Source: Teichococcus wenyumeiae
GTDB lineage: Bacteria; Pseudomonadota; Alphaproteobacteria; Acetobacterales; Acetobacteraceae
Direction: 5' to 3'
Assembly (NCBI RefSeq): GCF_003696345.1
Contig: NZ_RFLX01000004.1
Coordinates: 62,001 to 126,000 of the forward strand
Length of the DNA: 64,000 bases
Position numbers and translations under genes: made by a program. Below the pieces are notes generated by a model. The model was not told where the DNA came from. It made no database searches and saw only the letters and a list, made by a program, of their open reading frames with translations. The first letter of the stretch is position 1. Each line of letters opens with the position of its first letter. This document shows positions 7,757 to 17,520 of this stretch, piece after piece.

Positions 7757-10042
7757 TTGAAACCGGGCGCCGGAGCGGATCTGTTTCCGGCGCCACGTGC
7801 GCCTGAGGGCCTTGCTGAGCCAAGCCTGATACCACGCGTGGAAACGCCGGGCACCGAATTGGCCCGGCGTGTCGCCGCTTATGACCCGCGCGCCGATGTG
7901 GCGCTGCTGGAAGCGGCCTATGACCTCGCCGCCACCGCGCATGCCAGCCAGGCGCGCGAGAACGGCGACCCCTACATCACCCATCCCGTGGCGGTTGCCG
8001 GCATCCTGGCCGGCTACCGGCTGGACACGGCCACCATCGCCACGGCGCTGCTGCATGACGTGGTGGAAGACACCAGCGTCACGCTGCTGGACCTCGAGAA
8101 GAAGTTCGGCAGCGACATCGCCAAGCTGGTGGATGGCGTCACCAAGCTGACGCGGCTGGAACTGCAGTCGGAACGGACCAAGCAGGCGGAGAACTTCCGC
8201 AAGCTGGTGCTGGCGATGAGCGAGGACATCCGTGTCCTGCTGGTCAAGCTGGCCGACCGCACTCACAACATGCGGACGCTCCATTACGTGCCGAAGCCCG
8301 AGAAGCGGGCGAAGACGGCGCGGGAGACCATGGAAATCTATGCGCCGCTGGCGCAGCGCATCGGCATGGATGCGGTCAAGACCGAGCTTCAGTCGCTCTC
8401 CTTCCGCGAGTTGCAGCCAGACGCCTACCAGACCATCACCGCCCGCCTCGCCTTCCTGCGCGGCCAGGGCGCCGACCTGATCGACGAGATCGCGGCAGAC
8501 CTGCGGGCCAAGCTGGCCGAGGCCGGCGTGCCGCTGCTGGAGGTCACGGGGCGGGAAAAGTCGCCCTATTCCATCTGGCTGAAGATGCACGAGAAGAAGG
8601 TGGAGTTCGAGCAGCTCTCGGACATCATGGCCTTCCGCATCGTTACCACCGACAAAGCCAATTGCTATGCCGCGCTGGGCGCCATCCATTCGGCCTATCG
8701 TGTGGTGCCCGGGCGCTTCAAGGACTACATCAGCACCCCCAAGTCCAACGGCTACCAGAGCCTGCATACCGGCGTCTCGGTGCCGGAGCGGCGCAACGCG
8801 AAGATCGAAGTGCAGATCCGGACCATGGAGATGCACGAGGTCGCCGAATACGGCGTGGCCGCCCACTGGATGTACAAGCAGGGCAGCCCGACCGATACGG
8901 CCACGCAGCCCGTCAAGCAGCGCCGCTATCCCTGGGTCAAGGAACTGCTGGAACTGCTGGAATCGGCCTCCGAGCCGCAGGAGTTCCTGGAGCACACGAA
9001 GCTGGCCCTGCACCAGGACCAGGTCTTCTGCTTCACCCCCAAGGGCGACCTGATCGCCCTGCCCCGCGGCGCCACGCCAATCGACTTCGCCTATCAGGTG
9101 CACAGCCAGGTGGGCGACACCTGCGTCGGCGCCAAGATCAACGGCCGCATCGTGCCGCTCCGGCACGTGCTGGAGAATGGCGACCAGGTCGAGATCATCA
9201 CCGCGCGGGGCGGCACGCCGAACCCGGCCTGGGAACGCTTCGTCGTTACCGGCAAGGCCAAGGCGCGCATCAAGCGCTTCGCCCTGGCGCGGCAGCGGAG
9301 CGAGTTTCAGGAGCAGGGGCGTAGCGCCATCGCCAGGGCCTTCCGCCAGGAAGGCCTGGACTTCAGCGAGAAGCTGGTGGAGCCGGCGCTCAAGGCCTTC
9401 AAGCAGCCCAGCTTCGAGGATCTCTGCGTCGCCGTCGGCAACGGCAATGTCTCGCCGCGCGAAGTGCTGCATGCCGCAGTGCCGGAGCTTCGCGGGCCGC
9501 CCCGGCCGCATGACCACATGCCCTTCGCCCGCGCGCGCGGCAAGCCGGGCGCCACGGTCATGCGCACCGGCAATGAGCGGCGGCGGGACACGGCCTCCGG
9601 CATCGTCGGGCTGGTGCCCGGCATGGCCGTGCAGTTCGCCGGCTGCTGCCACCCGGTTCCCGGGGACCGTATCGTAGGCATCGTCACCACCGGCAAGGGC
9701 GTGACGGTGCACAAGAACGACTGCCACAGCCTGGAGGCCTTCGCGGCGACGCCGGAGCGCTTCATCGATATCGACTGGGATCATGAAGCAGGCTCCGGCG
9801 GCGCCCATGTGGCGCGCCTGCAGGTCGTCACCAGCAACGAGGACTCGGCCATTGCGGCCATGACGGTGGCCATCGCCAAGCAGAACGGCAAGCTGCACAA
9901 CCTGCGCTTCACCCACCGCGCCGCCGACTTCGCCGAAGTGGTGGTGGACCTAGAGGTCTCGGACCTGCGGCACCTGTCGCAGGTGGTGGCGGCGCTCCGC
10001 ACCTGCCCGGGCATCGACCAGGTGGACCGCGCCAAGAGCTGA
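7757..10042 (+). CDS. rsh: Bifunctional (p)ppGpp synthetase/hydrolase, Rsh
   Basis: The roughly 761-aa protein has the full long-RSH layout: HD hydrolase domain with HDVVEDT starting at His100, synthetase domain with REKSPYSIWLKM and RFKDY at 320-324, a TGS domain (CFTPKGDLIALPRGATPIDFA) and a C-terminal ACT domain. The intact HD pair and the RxKD form (rather than the ExDD of RelA-only enzymes) mark it as bifunctional, making and degrading the alarmone. The chosen start is TTG 7757, just after a GGGGG stretch and 16 nt beyond rpoZ; GTG near 7838 is an alternative. Confidence 0.93.
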   Translation: MKPGAGADLFPAPRAPEGLAEPSLIPRVETPGTELARRVAAYDPRADVALLEAAYDLAATAHASQARENGDPYITHPVAVAGILAGYRLDTATIATALLHDVVEDTSVTLLDLEKKFGSDIAKLVDGVTKLTRLELQSERTKQAENFRKLVLAMSEDIRVLLVKLADRTHNMRTLHYVPKPEKRAKTARETMEIYAPLAQRIGMDAVKTELQSLSFRELQPDAYQTITARLAFLRGQGADLIDEIAADLRAKLAEAGVPLLEVTGREKSPYSIWLKMHEKKVEFEQLSDIMAFRIVTTDKANCYAALGAIHSAYRVVPGRFKDYISTPKSNGYQSLHTGVSVPERRNAKIEVQIRTMEMHEVAEYGVAAHWMYKQGSPTDTATQPVKQRRYPWVKELLELLESASEPQEFLEHTKLALHQDQVFCFTPKGDLIALPRGATPIDFAYQVHSQVGDTCVGAKINGRIVPLRHVLENGDQVEIITARGGTPNPAWERFVVTGKAKARIKRFALARQRSEFQEQGRSAIARAFRQEGLDFSEKLVEPALKAFKQPSFEDLCVAVGNGNVSPREVLHAAVPELRGPPRPHDHMPFARARGKPGATVMRTGNERRRDTASGIVGLVPGMAVQFAGCCHPVPGDRIVGIVTTGKGVTVHKNDCHSLEAFAATPERFIDIDWDHEAGSGGAHVARLQVVTSNEDSAIAAMTVAIAKQNGKLHNLRFTHRAADFAEVVVDLEVSDLRHLSQVVAALRTCPGIDQVDRAKS

Positions 10043-10057
10043 GGCTAATCCCGCGTC

Positions 10058-10468
10058 ATGATCATCGGCCTCGGCAACGACATCGTGGACATCCGCCGCA
10101 TCGAGCAGACGCTGGCGCGCCACGGCGACCGCTTCATCGAGCGCATCTTCACCCCCCTGGAACGCCGCAAGGCGGACAGCCGGACGGAAAAGCTGCGCGC
10201 CGCCACTTACGCCAAGCGCTTCGCCGCGAAGGAAGCGGCATCCAAGGCGCTGGGCACCGGCTTCCGGCAGGGTGTCTTCTGGAAGGACCTCGGGGTGGTG
10301 AACCTGTCCTCCGGCCAGCCATCGCTGCGGCTGACGGGTGGTGCCGCCGCGCGGCTGGATGCCATTACCCCGACCGGCTATGGCGCCCAGATCAGCCTGA
10401 CCATGACGGATGAATACCCCTATGCGCAGGCGGTGGTGATCATCGCGGCGGTGAAGCTGGCGCTCTAG
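10058..10468 (+). CDS. acpS: Holo-[acyl-carrier-protein] synthase
   Basis: The 136-aa protein has the AcpS motifs [13 protein letters not shown] at residues 4-16, with Mg-binding Asp8, and [16 protein letters not shown] near 49-65. It transfers 4-phosphopantetheine from CoA to acyl carrier protein. It follows rsh after 15 nt and is probably in the same operon. Its stop overlaps the stop of the convergent yraN by 4 nt. In many alphaproteobacteria lepB follows directly; here it lies 7 kb away. Confidence 0.95.
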   Translation: MIIGLGNDIVDIRRIEQTLARHGDRFIERIFTPLERRKADSRTEKLRAATYAKRFAAKEAASKALGTGFRQGVFWKDLGVVNLSSGQPSLRLTGGAAARLDAITPTGYGAQISLTMTDEYPYAQAVVIIAAVKLAL

Positions 10469-10848
10469 TCGCCCAGGCGGAAGGCGTCGGCAATCCGGCG
10501 CATCCGCCCTTCCCCATCCAGCAGCAGCACATCGAAGCGGATGCCCGCCGTACCATGGCCAGGGTGCGCCGCCAGCCAGATTTCCGCCGCGCGCAACAGC
10601 CGTGCCCGCTGTCGCGCTCCCAGGGCATGGGCCGCTTCGGCGAGGTTCGCCCGTGCCTTGACCTCGATGAAGGCCAGCAGTCCGTCCTGCTCCGCCACCA
10701 GGTCGATCTCGCCGGCAGCGGTGCGGACACGGCTGTCCAGCACCTGCCAGCCATCCTCCGCCAGGCGGACGGCGACCCGCATCTCGGCGGAGCGGCCACG
10801 CGCCTCGGCGGCGGCGCGCAGATCGGAACGGGAGGATGGCGCTGGCAT
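10465..10848 (-). CDS. yraN: UPF0102 (YraN) family protein
   Basis: This 127-aa protein carries the UPF0102 endonuclease-like core, with [21 protein letters not shown] near residues 47-67, a PD-(D/E)xK-type arrangement of Asp and ExK. The biochemical role of YraN proteins is not settled. The ATG at 10848 was chosen; a TTG 36 nt upstream would add 12 Gly/Arg-rich residues with no family support. Its stop overlaps that of acpS and its 5 prime end faces the penicillin-acylase gene across a 77-nt divergent gap. Confidence 0.85.
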   Translation of the reverse strand: MPAPSSRSDLRAAAEARGRSAEMRVAVRLAEDGWQVLDSRVRTAAGEIDLVAEQDGLLAFIEVKARANLAEAAHALGARQRARLLRAAEIWLAAHPGHGTAGIRFDVLLLDGEGRMRRIADAFRLGD

Positions 10849-10925
10849 GGTGGTGATGTTCCCGCCGCCACGTCCGCGCCGCAAGCGGCTGGCTCTCTGG
10901 TTCCGTGCATCCTAAATCGGTCCAT

Positions 10926-13337
10926 ATGCAACGACGCTCCGGCTGGCTTCGCCGCTTCTTCCTGCGCGGGTTCTTCACGGTACTGGCGCTGGTGGTCCTG
11001 GCAGGGGGCGGCCTGGCGGCGGCCCTCTGGTTCACGCTGCCGCCCAGCCAAGGGCGGTACAGCCTGCGCGGCCTTTCGGCCCCGGTGGAGATCGTGCAGG
11101 ACGAGCACGGCATCCCCCGCATTGCCGCCACCAGTGAGCGGGATGCCGCGGAAGCGCTCGGCTGGCTTCATGCCCGGGACCGCATGTTCCAGATGGAAAC
11201 CATGCGCCGTGGCGCCGCTGGCCGGCTGGCGGAAGTGGCAGGCCCCGCCGCGCTGCGGATGGACCGCTTCAGCCGCACCCTCGGCTTGGCGCAGAGTGCC
11301 CAGGCGGATTACGTGGCGCTGCCGGAAGCCACCCGGAGCCTGCTGGATGCCTATGCCCGCGGCGTGAACACCTGGCTGGAAGCGCGGGGCCGCTTCGCCG
11401 CGCCCGAATTCCTGGCCCTTGGCAGGCCGGAGCCCTGGGAGCCCTGGCAAAGCCTGCTCTGGGCCAAGGTCATGGGCCTGTGGCTCTCCGGCAACTGGCG
11501 CCTGGAGCTGGACCGGGCCCGCCTGGCCGGCTTCCTGCCCCCGGAGCGGCTGGCCGAACTCTGGCCTTCCGACGAGAGCACTGGCCGCGCCGACTTCGCC
11601 ACGCTGCCATCGGTCGAAAGGCTGGCCCGGCTGGCGGCGGCGGTGCCGGAATTTCCGCGTGACGCGCCGCTGCCCTCCAGCGCCTCCAATGCCTGGGCGG
11701 TTTCGGCGGCACGCTCGGCCACCGGGAAGCCGCTGCTGGCCTCGGACCCGCATCTGGGCTTTCAGGCACCGATCCTGTGGTATCTGGCGCGCATCGAGAT
11801 CGCGGCGCCGGGGCAGCCGCCCCGCTTCCTGGCCGGCGCCACCTCGCCCGGGGTGCCCTTCATGGTGATCGGGCGCAACGCAGCGCTGGCCTGGGGCTTC
11901 ACGACCACCCATTCCGACACGCAGGACGTCTTCATCGAGCGCCTTGCTGGCGCCGATCGCTACGAGACCCCGGAAGGCCCCCGCCCCTTCACGGTGCGGG
12001 AGGAAACCATCCAGGTGCGAGGCCGCGATCCCGAGGTGCTGCGGGTGCGGGAGACACGGCATGGGCCTGTGATCAGCGATCTCGACGGCACCCAGCCCCC
12101 TGCGGGAGGAAGCGTGCTGGCGGTGCGGATGGCCAGTCTGGCTCCGCAAGACAGCGCGGCTGCCGGCCTGCATGCGTTGAACAACGCCGGTACGCTGGCA
12201 GAGGCTCGTGCCGCCGCCGCCCAGATCACCGCACCGGCGCAGAACCTGATGGTGGCCGCCGCCGATGGCGGCATCGGCATGTTTCTCACCGGCCGCACGC
12301 CGGTTCGCCGTGCCGGCGATGGCACGCTGCCCTCGCCCGGTTGGGATGGCAGCCACGACTGGACCGGCTGGGTGCCCTTCGATGCCATGCCGCATGTCGT
12401 GAACCCCGAGGATGGCGTGGTGGTCAATGCCAACAACCGGGTGCAGGCGGCGGGTGCCGAGCCTTATCTCGGCCGCGACTGGTATGGCGACTGGCGCTTC
12501 CGCCGCATCCACGCCCTGCTGGCCCAGCGCGGCCCGCAGGCGCCACAGGACCTCGCCGCGATGCAGCGGGATGAGGTCAGCCTCTTCGCGCAGGAGCTGC
12601 TGCCGGTGCTGCGCGCGATCCCCCGCCCCACCGGCCCCGCCGGCGCGGCGCGGGACCTTCTGCTGGGCTGGGACGGGCAGATGCGGGCCGATGCGCCGCA
12701 GCCACTGATCTTCAATGCCTGGTGGCCGCTGGCAGCCCGCGCGGCACTGGCGATGGGCGGCGTTCCGGCCGGTGCTTGGCCACCGACGCCCGAGTTCCTG
12801 CGCTTCGTGCTGAACCCTGACAGGCGCGGCGCCCATTGGTGCCGGCCGGCAACGGAAGCGGTTCCGGCCGCGCCGGTTGCTGGCGATGCCTGCGCCGCCC
12901 TGGTGGCCGAGGCGCTGGAACGCGCCACGGCGCAGCTGGCCGAGCGCTTCGGCCCCGACCCGGCCGCCTGGCGCTGGGACATGGCGCATCGGGCACGCTT
13001 CGAGCACCCGCTGCTGCGCTTCCTGCCCTTCCTAGACGACTGGACGCGCATCGAGATCGGCACAGGCGGCGATGGCGAGACCGTGAACCGCGGCGGCATG
13101 GCAGGCGGCGGCTTCGCCCATGTGCATGGGCCAGGCCTGCGGGCAGTCTTCGACCTTTCGGCGCCGGAGGGCGCGGCGGCCGTGATCGGCACCGGGCAGT
13201 CCGGCAATCCGCTCTCGCGTTATTGGGCGGACCAGACGCCGGTCTGGGCCGGACATGCGCCGGATGGGGCCTTATTGCTGCCCCTGGGGCCCGTACCGGG
13301 GCAGAGCGGCGGCGTTCTGCGCCTGGAACCGGGCTGA
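10926..13337 (+). CDS. Penicillin acylase family protein (Ntn hydrolase)
   Basis: The roughly 803-aa protein is a penicillin-amidase family N-terminal-nucleophile hydrolase. It begins with a membrane-spanning or uncleaved signal segment (residues 10-33), followed by VEIVQDEHGIPRI and LGWLHARDRMFQME, typical of the alpha chain. The self-cleavage site SNAWAVS begins at Ser254, the expected new N-terminus of the beta chain. Such enzymes hydrolyse amides including penicillins and acyl-homoserine lactones; the substrate is unknown here. An in-frame GTG at 10905 is an alternative start; neither has a clear ribosome site. Confidence 0.87.
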   Translation: MQRRSGWLRRFFLRGFFTVLALVVLAGGGLAAALWFTLPPSQGRYSLRGLSAPVEIVQDEHGIPRIAATSERDAAEALGWLHARDRMFQMETMRRGAAGRLAEVAGPAALRMDRFSRTLGLAQSAQADYVALPEATRSLLDAYARGVNTWLEARGRFAAPEFLALGRPEPWEPWQSLLWAKVMGLWLSGNWRLELDRARLAGFLPPERLAELWPSDESTGRADFATLPSVERLARLAAAVPEFPRDAPLPSSASNAWAVSAARSATGKPLLASDPHLGFQAPILWYLARIEIAAPGQPPRFLAGATSPGVPFMVIGRNAALAWGFTTTHSDTQDVFIERLAGADRYETPEGPRPFTVREETIQVRGRDPEVLRVRETRHGPVISDLDGTQPPAGGSVLAVRMASLAPQDSAAAGLHALNNAGTLAEARAAAAQITAPAQNLMVAAADGGIGMFLTGRTPVRRAGDGTLPSPGWDGSHDWTGWVPFDAMPHVVNPEDGVVVNANNRVQAAGAEPYLGRDWYGDWRFRRIHALLAQRGPQAPQDLAAMQRDEVSLFAQELLPVLRAIPRPTGPAGAARDLLLGWDGQMRADAPQPLIFNAWWPLAARAALAMGGVPAGAWPPTPEFLRFVLNPDRRGAHWCRPATEAVPAAPVAGDACAALVAEALERATAQLAERFGPDPAAWRWDMAHRARFEHPLLRFLPFLDDWTRIEIGTGGDGETVNRGGMAGGGFAHVHGPGLRAVFDLSAPEGAAAVIGTGQSGNPLSRYWADQTPVWAGHAPDGALLLPLGPVPGQSGGVLRLEPG

Positions 13338-13392
13338 GGAGCGCTTCCGGCACATCTCCGCTGTTGCTTCGGCGCCGCTGGCCGGGGAGACT

Positions 13393-14154
13393 ATGTTGGT
13401 AGAAAACATGCTCCACCGCACCACGCGCCGCCCGCAATTCTTCTACACGACCGCCCCGATGCCCTGCCCTTATCTGGCGGGCCGGACGGAGCGAAAGGTC
13501 GTGACCGAGCTGACGGGCACGGAGTCCGAGGCGCTGCACGACCGCCTGTCACGGGCCGGTTTCCGCCGCAGCCACAACATCGCCTATTCGCCGGTCTGCC
13601 CGGGCTGCCAGGCCTGCATCCCCATCCGCATCGCCTGCGACCGCTTCCAGCCCGACCGCACCCAGCGGCGTGTGGCCCGCGACAATGCCGACCTGACGGC
13701 GCAGGAAACCAGCGCCCGCGCCACGGCCGAGCAGTTCAACCTGTTCCAGCGCTACCAGCAGGCCCGCCACAACGACGGCGACATGGCCTCGATGGGCTTC
13801 TACGACTACCGCGCCATGATCGAGGACACGCCGATCACCACGCATGTCGTGGAATTCCGTGACCCCGATGGCCGCCTGGTGGCGGCCTGCCTGACGGACC
13901 GGCTGAGCGACGGGCTCTCCGCCGTCTATTCCTTCTACGACCCGGAAATGGAGCGCCGCTCCCTCGGCACCTATGCCGTGCTCTGGCTGGTGCAGCGGGC
14001 GATGCAGCTGGACCTGCCTTTCGTCTACCTCGGCTACTGGGTGCCGCAGAGCCGCAAGATGGCCTACAAGGCCCGCTTCCGGCCCAGCGAGATCCTCACC
14101 GGCGGGCATTGGCGGGAATTGCTGGCCACCGACCTGGCTCAGCCGACCGAGTAA
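13393..14154 (+). CDS. bpt: Aspartate/glutamate leucyltransferase or arginyltransferase (N-degron pathway)
   Basis: The 253-aa protein has the ATE N-terminal cysteines CPYL and CPGCQACIPIR near residues 26 and 72-77, and the C-terminal segment FVYLGYWVPQSRKMAYKARFRP. It transfers an amino acid from tRNA to proteins with acidic N-termini and so marks them for ClpAP through ClpS. The start at 13393 follows GGGGAGA at a normal distance. Its last 16 nt overlap the convergent end of epmA. The family cannot be split with certainty into Leu- or Arg-transferring members by eye. Confidence 0.92.
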   Translation: MLVENMLHRTTRRPQFFYTTAPMPCPYLAGRTERKVVTELTGTESEALHDRLSRAGFRRSHNIAYSPVCPGCQACIPIRIACDRFQPDRTQRRVARDNADLTAQETSARATAEQFNLFQRYQQARHNDGDMASMGFYDYRAMIEDTPITTHVVEFRDPDGRLVAACLTDRLSDGLSAVYSFYDPEMERRSLGTYAVLWLVQRAMQLDLPFVYLGYWVPQSRKMAYKARFRPSEILTGGHWRELLATDLAQPTE

Positions 14155-15200
14155 GGCCAGCGCCCCAGCCACAGCGTGTCCTCAATGCTCTCCACGCCCG
14201 CCGCCAACATGACGAGGCGGTCGAAGCCAAGCGCGATGCCGGCGGTGGCGGGCATGCCGTGGCGCAGCGCCGCCAGGAAATCCTCGTCCACCGGCCAGCC
14301 CTCGCCGTAGAGGCGGTGGCGTTCCTCGACATCCCGGGCGAAGCGGCTGGCCTGCTCCTCGGCATCGGTCAACTCGTCGAAGGCATTGGCCAGCTCGATG
14401 CCACCCGCGAAGAGCTCGAAGCGCAGCGCGGCACGCGGGTCTGCGGGGTCCCGCCGCGCCAGTGCGGCCTGGGGCGCCGGCCAGTGGGTCAGGAAGGTGG
14501 CGCGCTCCCGGCCCAGCTGCGGCTCGATGCGTTCCAGCAGGAGGCGGAAGAACAGATCCTCCCACCCCTCTCCCTCACGTGGCGGCACGCCGGCATGGGC
14601 GGCGGCGTCCCGCAGCGCAGCGGCATCGCCCTCACCTGCGGTATCCAGCGTGGCGAGGATATCCAAGCCGCCGCAGTGGCGGCGGAAGGCCTCCGCCACG
14701 GTCAGACGCTCGAAGGGCAAGGAAAGATCGGTGCGGATGCCCCGGTGCGTCATCTGGGGCGGCAGCATGGCACGAAGATAGGCCTCCGTCTCGTCCATCA
14801 GGGCATCCAGCGAGGCTGCCGGGCGGTACCACTCCAGCATGGTGAATTCCGGGCTGTGGCGGGCCGAGACCTCACCATTGCGCCAGACGCGCGCGATCTC
14901 GAAGACCGGCCCGGCGCCGGCCACCAGCAGGCGCTTGATGGCCAGTTCCGGCGAGGTGCGGAGCCAGAGCGGTTCCTCGCCCTCGCCCAGGATGGGGCGG
15001 AAGGTGGTGCGGAAGGCGGCCAGATGGACTTCCATGCCCGGCACCGGCACCAGGGCTGGGGTCTCGACCTCGGTATAGCCGCGCGTGGTGAAGAAGGCGC
15101 GGGTGCGGGCCAGCAGGTCGGCACGCCGCTTCAGGGCCGGCATCCGGGCGGATAACCGGCGCGGGTGCCAGTCCGGCAGGGAGGAGATGGGTTCAGGCAT
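14139..15200 (-). CDS. epmA: Elongation factor P lysyltransferase (GenX/PoxA)
   Basis: The 353-aa protein is a class II lysyl-tRNA-synthetase-like enzyme lacking the anticodon-binding domain. It has motif 2 (FEIARVWRNGEVSARHSPEFTMLEW) and motif 3 (GIALGFDRLVML) near the C-terminus. EpmA attaches beta-lysine to EF-P, helping ribosomes through polyproline stretches. Its partner epmB begins 37 nt away on the other strand. An upstream in-frame ATG at 15239 overlaps the epmB start codon; 15200 fits the family better. Confidence 0.92.
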   Translation of the reverse strand: MPEPISSLPDWHPRRLSARMPALKRRADLLARTRAFFTTRGYTEVETPALVPVPGMEVHLAAFRTTFRPILGEGEEPLWLRTSPELAIKRLLVAGAGPVFEIARVWRNGEVSARHSPEFTMLEWYRPAASLDALMDETEAYLRAMLPPQMTHRGIRTDLSLPFERLTVAEAFRRHCGGLDILATLDTAGEGDAAALRDAAAHAGVPPREGEGWEDLFFRLLLERIEPQLGRERATFLTHWPAPQAALARRDPADPRAALRFELFAGGIELANAFDELTDAEEQASRFARDVEERHRLYGEGWPVDEDFLAALRHGMPATAGIALGFDRLVMLAAGVESIEDTLWLGRWPYSVG

Positions 15201-15237
15201 TGCGGCAACAGGGCTTCCAGGCTTAAGGCCGCCGACC

Positions 15238-16299
15238 ATGCCCGACGGTGTCCCTCATTTGAAGCCGCGCACGCTGCGCGATCCCGCTGCCCTGGTGGAA
15301 GCCGGCCTGGCACCGCCCGAGGCCGCCGCCGGCCTTGAGCGGGTCGCCGAGCATTTCGCCATGGCGATCACCCCCGCGGTGCAGGCATTGATCGACCCTG
15401 CCGACCCGCTGGACCCCATCGCCCGCCAGTACGTGCCGGATGTGGCGGAGCTGGTGACGCTACCCGATGAGCGGAGCGACCCGACCAGCGATGCGCCCTT
15501 CACGCCGGTCAAGGGCGTGGTGCATCGCTACCCCGACCGGGCCCTGTTGAAGCCCCTGCTCGCCTGCCCGGTCTATTGCCGCTTCTGCTTCCGTCGGGAG
15601 GTGGTGGGGCCTGACGGCGGCCTGCTGAGCGAGGCGGAACTGGACGCTGCCATCGATTGGTTCGCCGCGACCCCACAGGTGCGGGAGGCGATCCTGACCG
15701 GCGGCGACCCACTCATGCTCTCGGCCCGGCGTCTGGAGCACATCATTCGCCGCCTTTCTGCCATTCCGCACCTCGACATCATCCGTATCCATTCCCGTGT
15801 TCCTGTGGCGGCGCCAGAGCGAGTCAGTGACGCTCTGGCAGCAGCTTTATCAACGGATAAGGCGATGTTCCTCTGTGTTCATGCCAACCACGCCAGGGAA
15901 TTCTCGCCGATGGCACGTGAGGCCCTGCGGCGCCTGCAGCACGCGGGCGTCACCCTGCTGGGACAAAGCGTGCTGCTCCGGGGCGTGAATGATTCGGCTC
16001 AGGCGCTTGAAGACCTCTTCCGCGCCATGCTCGCCGCGCAGGTAAAGCCCTATTACCTCCACCAGCTGGACCGGGCCCCTGGCACGGCGCGTTTCGAAGT
16101 CCCGATCACGGAAGGCCGCGCGCTGCTGCGCCAGCTACGGGGCCGCCTGTCGGGTCTGGCATGGCCTACTTACGTGCTGGATCTGCCAAATGGCGCCGGG
16201 AAAGCGCCCCTCGGTCCCGACTTCACCCAGGCCGAGTCGGATGGCTGGACGGTGAAAGGCCCGCTGGATCATCGCGACTACCCCTATCCAGAGCGATAG
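15238..16299 (+). CDS. epmB: EF-P (R)-beta-lysine synthesis enzyme, lysine 2,3-aminomutase family
   Basis: The 353-aa protein is a radical SAM enzyme with the iron-sulfur ligands C110, C114 and C117 (CPVYCRFCFRREVVG), plus EAILTGGDPLML and the C-terminal GGxGKxP-like segment NGAGKAPLGPDF. EpmB makes (R)-beta-lysine, which EpmA attaches to EF-P. The ATG at 15238 was chosen because family similarity (HLKPRTLRDP) starts there. The gene is divergent from epmA with only 37 nt between start codons; EpmC and EF-P itself are not in the window. Confidence 0.92.
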   Translation: MPDGVPHLKPRTLRDPAALVEAGLAPPEAAAGLERVAEHFAMAITPAVQALIDPADPLDPIARQYVPDVAELVTLPDERSDPTSDAPFTPVKGVVHRYPDRALLKPLLACPVYCRFCFRREVVGPDGGLLSEAELDAAIDWFAATPQVREAILTGGDPLMLSARRLEHIIRRLSAIPHLDIIRIHSRVPVAAPERVSDALAAALSTDKAMFLCVHANHAREFSPMAREALRRLQHAGVTLLGQSVLLRGVNDSAQALEDLFRAMLAAQVKPYYLHQLDRAPGTARFEVPITEGRALLRQLRGRLSGLAWPTYVLDLPNGAGKAPLGPDFTQAESDGWTVKGPLDHRDYPYPER

Positions 16300-16401
16300 T
16301 CAGATCTCAGGATCATGATCTAACCCGTTGCCGAATACGGCTTTTCTTCCTGGCAATTTCGGCCGCTTTTCTTCTGCCCCTGATGGACTAGGCTTCGCGG
16401 C

Positions 16402-17427
16402 ATGCCGCTGTCCCTTTCCATCCTTGACCAGTCCACCATCGCCTCGGGGCGACACGCCGGGGAGGCGGTGCAGGAGACGCTGGAACTGGCGCGGCTGGCC
16501 GACCGCCTCGGTTATGCCCGCTACTGGCTGGCGGAGCACCATAACAGCTCCAGCCATGCGGGAACGGCGCCCGAGGTGCTGATCGCCGCCATCGCTGCCA
16601 CCACCAGCCGCATCCGCGTCGGCTCGGCTGGAGTCATGTTGCCGCATTACGCCAGCCTGAAGGTGGCCGAGCAGTTCCGGATGCTGGAGGCTATCGCGCC
16701 GGGGCGCATCGACCTCGGCGTCGGCCGCGCGCCGGGCAGTGATGGGCGCACGGCTTATGCCCTGAACCCCGCCGCCGCCCAGGCGGCCGACCGCTTCCCG
16801 CAACAGGTGCAGGAGCTTCTGGGCTGGACCGGTGAAGGACTGCCCCTGGACCACCCCTTCCGCAGCATCCGGGCCCAGCCCGAAGTGCCCACGGCACCAC
16901 AGGTCTGGATCCTCGGCAGTTCGGATTATGGCGCGCAGCTGGCGGCGCATCTGGGGCTGCCCTACTGCTTCGCCTACTTCATCACCGATGGCAGAGGCGC
17001 GGCTGAAGCCATTGAAATGTACCGGCAGAACTTCCGGCCCACAGCCGGCCGGCTGCAGGCCCCACATGCTGCCCTCGGTGTTTTCGCGCTCTGCGCGGAT
17101 ACGGAGGCGGAGGCTCGCCGCCTTTATCGTTCGCGGGAGTTGTGGCGCCTGTCCCGGGACCGCGGCATCTTCCCGCCGCTGCCCAGCGTCGAGGAGGCGG
17201 AAGCCTATCCCTATTCTCCGGCCGAGCAGGCGCATCTGGACCGGCTTCGCCCCCGCGCCATGATCGGCACGGCGGAACAGGTGCGGGCACGGCTGGAAGC
17301 TCTGGCCAGCGAGCTCGGCGTGCAGGAGATCGCGGTGCTGACGCCGATGCATGACAAGCAGGCGCGGCAGCGCTCATTCCAGCTTCTGGCCGAAGCCTTC
17401 GGCCTGGTCGGCGAGGCGGTTTCTTGA
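16402..17427 (+). CDS. Luciferase-like monooxygenase (LLM class flavin-dependent oxidoreductase)
   Basis: The 341-aa protein belongs to the bacterial luciferase-like TIM-barrel family of the MsnO8/YhbW type. It shows LADRLGYARYWLAEHHN near residues 31-47, IRVGSAGVMLPHY and the phosphate-loop-like LGVGRAPGSDGRTAYAL. Such enzymes use reduced flavin and oxygen; the substrate is unknown. The gene stands alone between epmB and lepB, with 102 nt before it that include a 10-bp palindrome at 16311-16320. A cytoplasmic location is expected since there is no signal. Confidence 0.85.
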   Translation: MPLSLSILDQSTIASGRHAGEAVQETLELARLADRLGYARYWLAEHHNSSSHAGTAPEVLIAAIAATTSRIRVGSAGVMLPHYASLKVAEQFRMLEAIAPGRIDLGVGRAPGSDGRTAYALNPAAAQAADRFPQQVQELLGWTGEGLPLDHPFRSIRAQPEVPTAPQVWILGSSDYGAQLAAHLGLPYCFAYFITDGRGAAEAIEMYRQNFRPTAGRLQAPHAALGVFALCADTEAEARRLYRSRELWRLSRDRGIFPPLPSVEEAEAYPYSPAEQAHLDRLRPRAMIGTAEQVRARLEALASELGVQEIAVLTPMHDKQARQRSFQLLAEAFGLVGEAVS

Positions 17428-17520
17428 CAGCCGGGCCTGCCGCACGCTCTACCCCCCTGGACATCGTGGTCGCGGCGGCTGGCGCGGCGTACCGAAGCGG
17501 GGCCTCGCGCTATCCCTGAC

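Noticed and set aside
7637-9916. A 759-codon minus-strand frame opposite rsh
   Set aside because: It is the antisense of a fully conserved Rsh protein and its translation has no family-like features.
16311-16320. Palindrome GATCATGATC after epmB
   Set aside because: Ten bp of this composition is too short to call an operator without a linked regulator.
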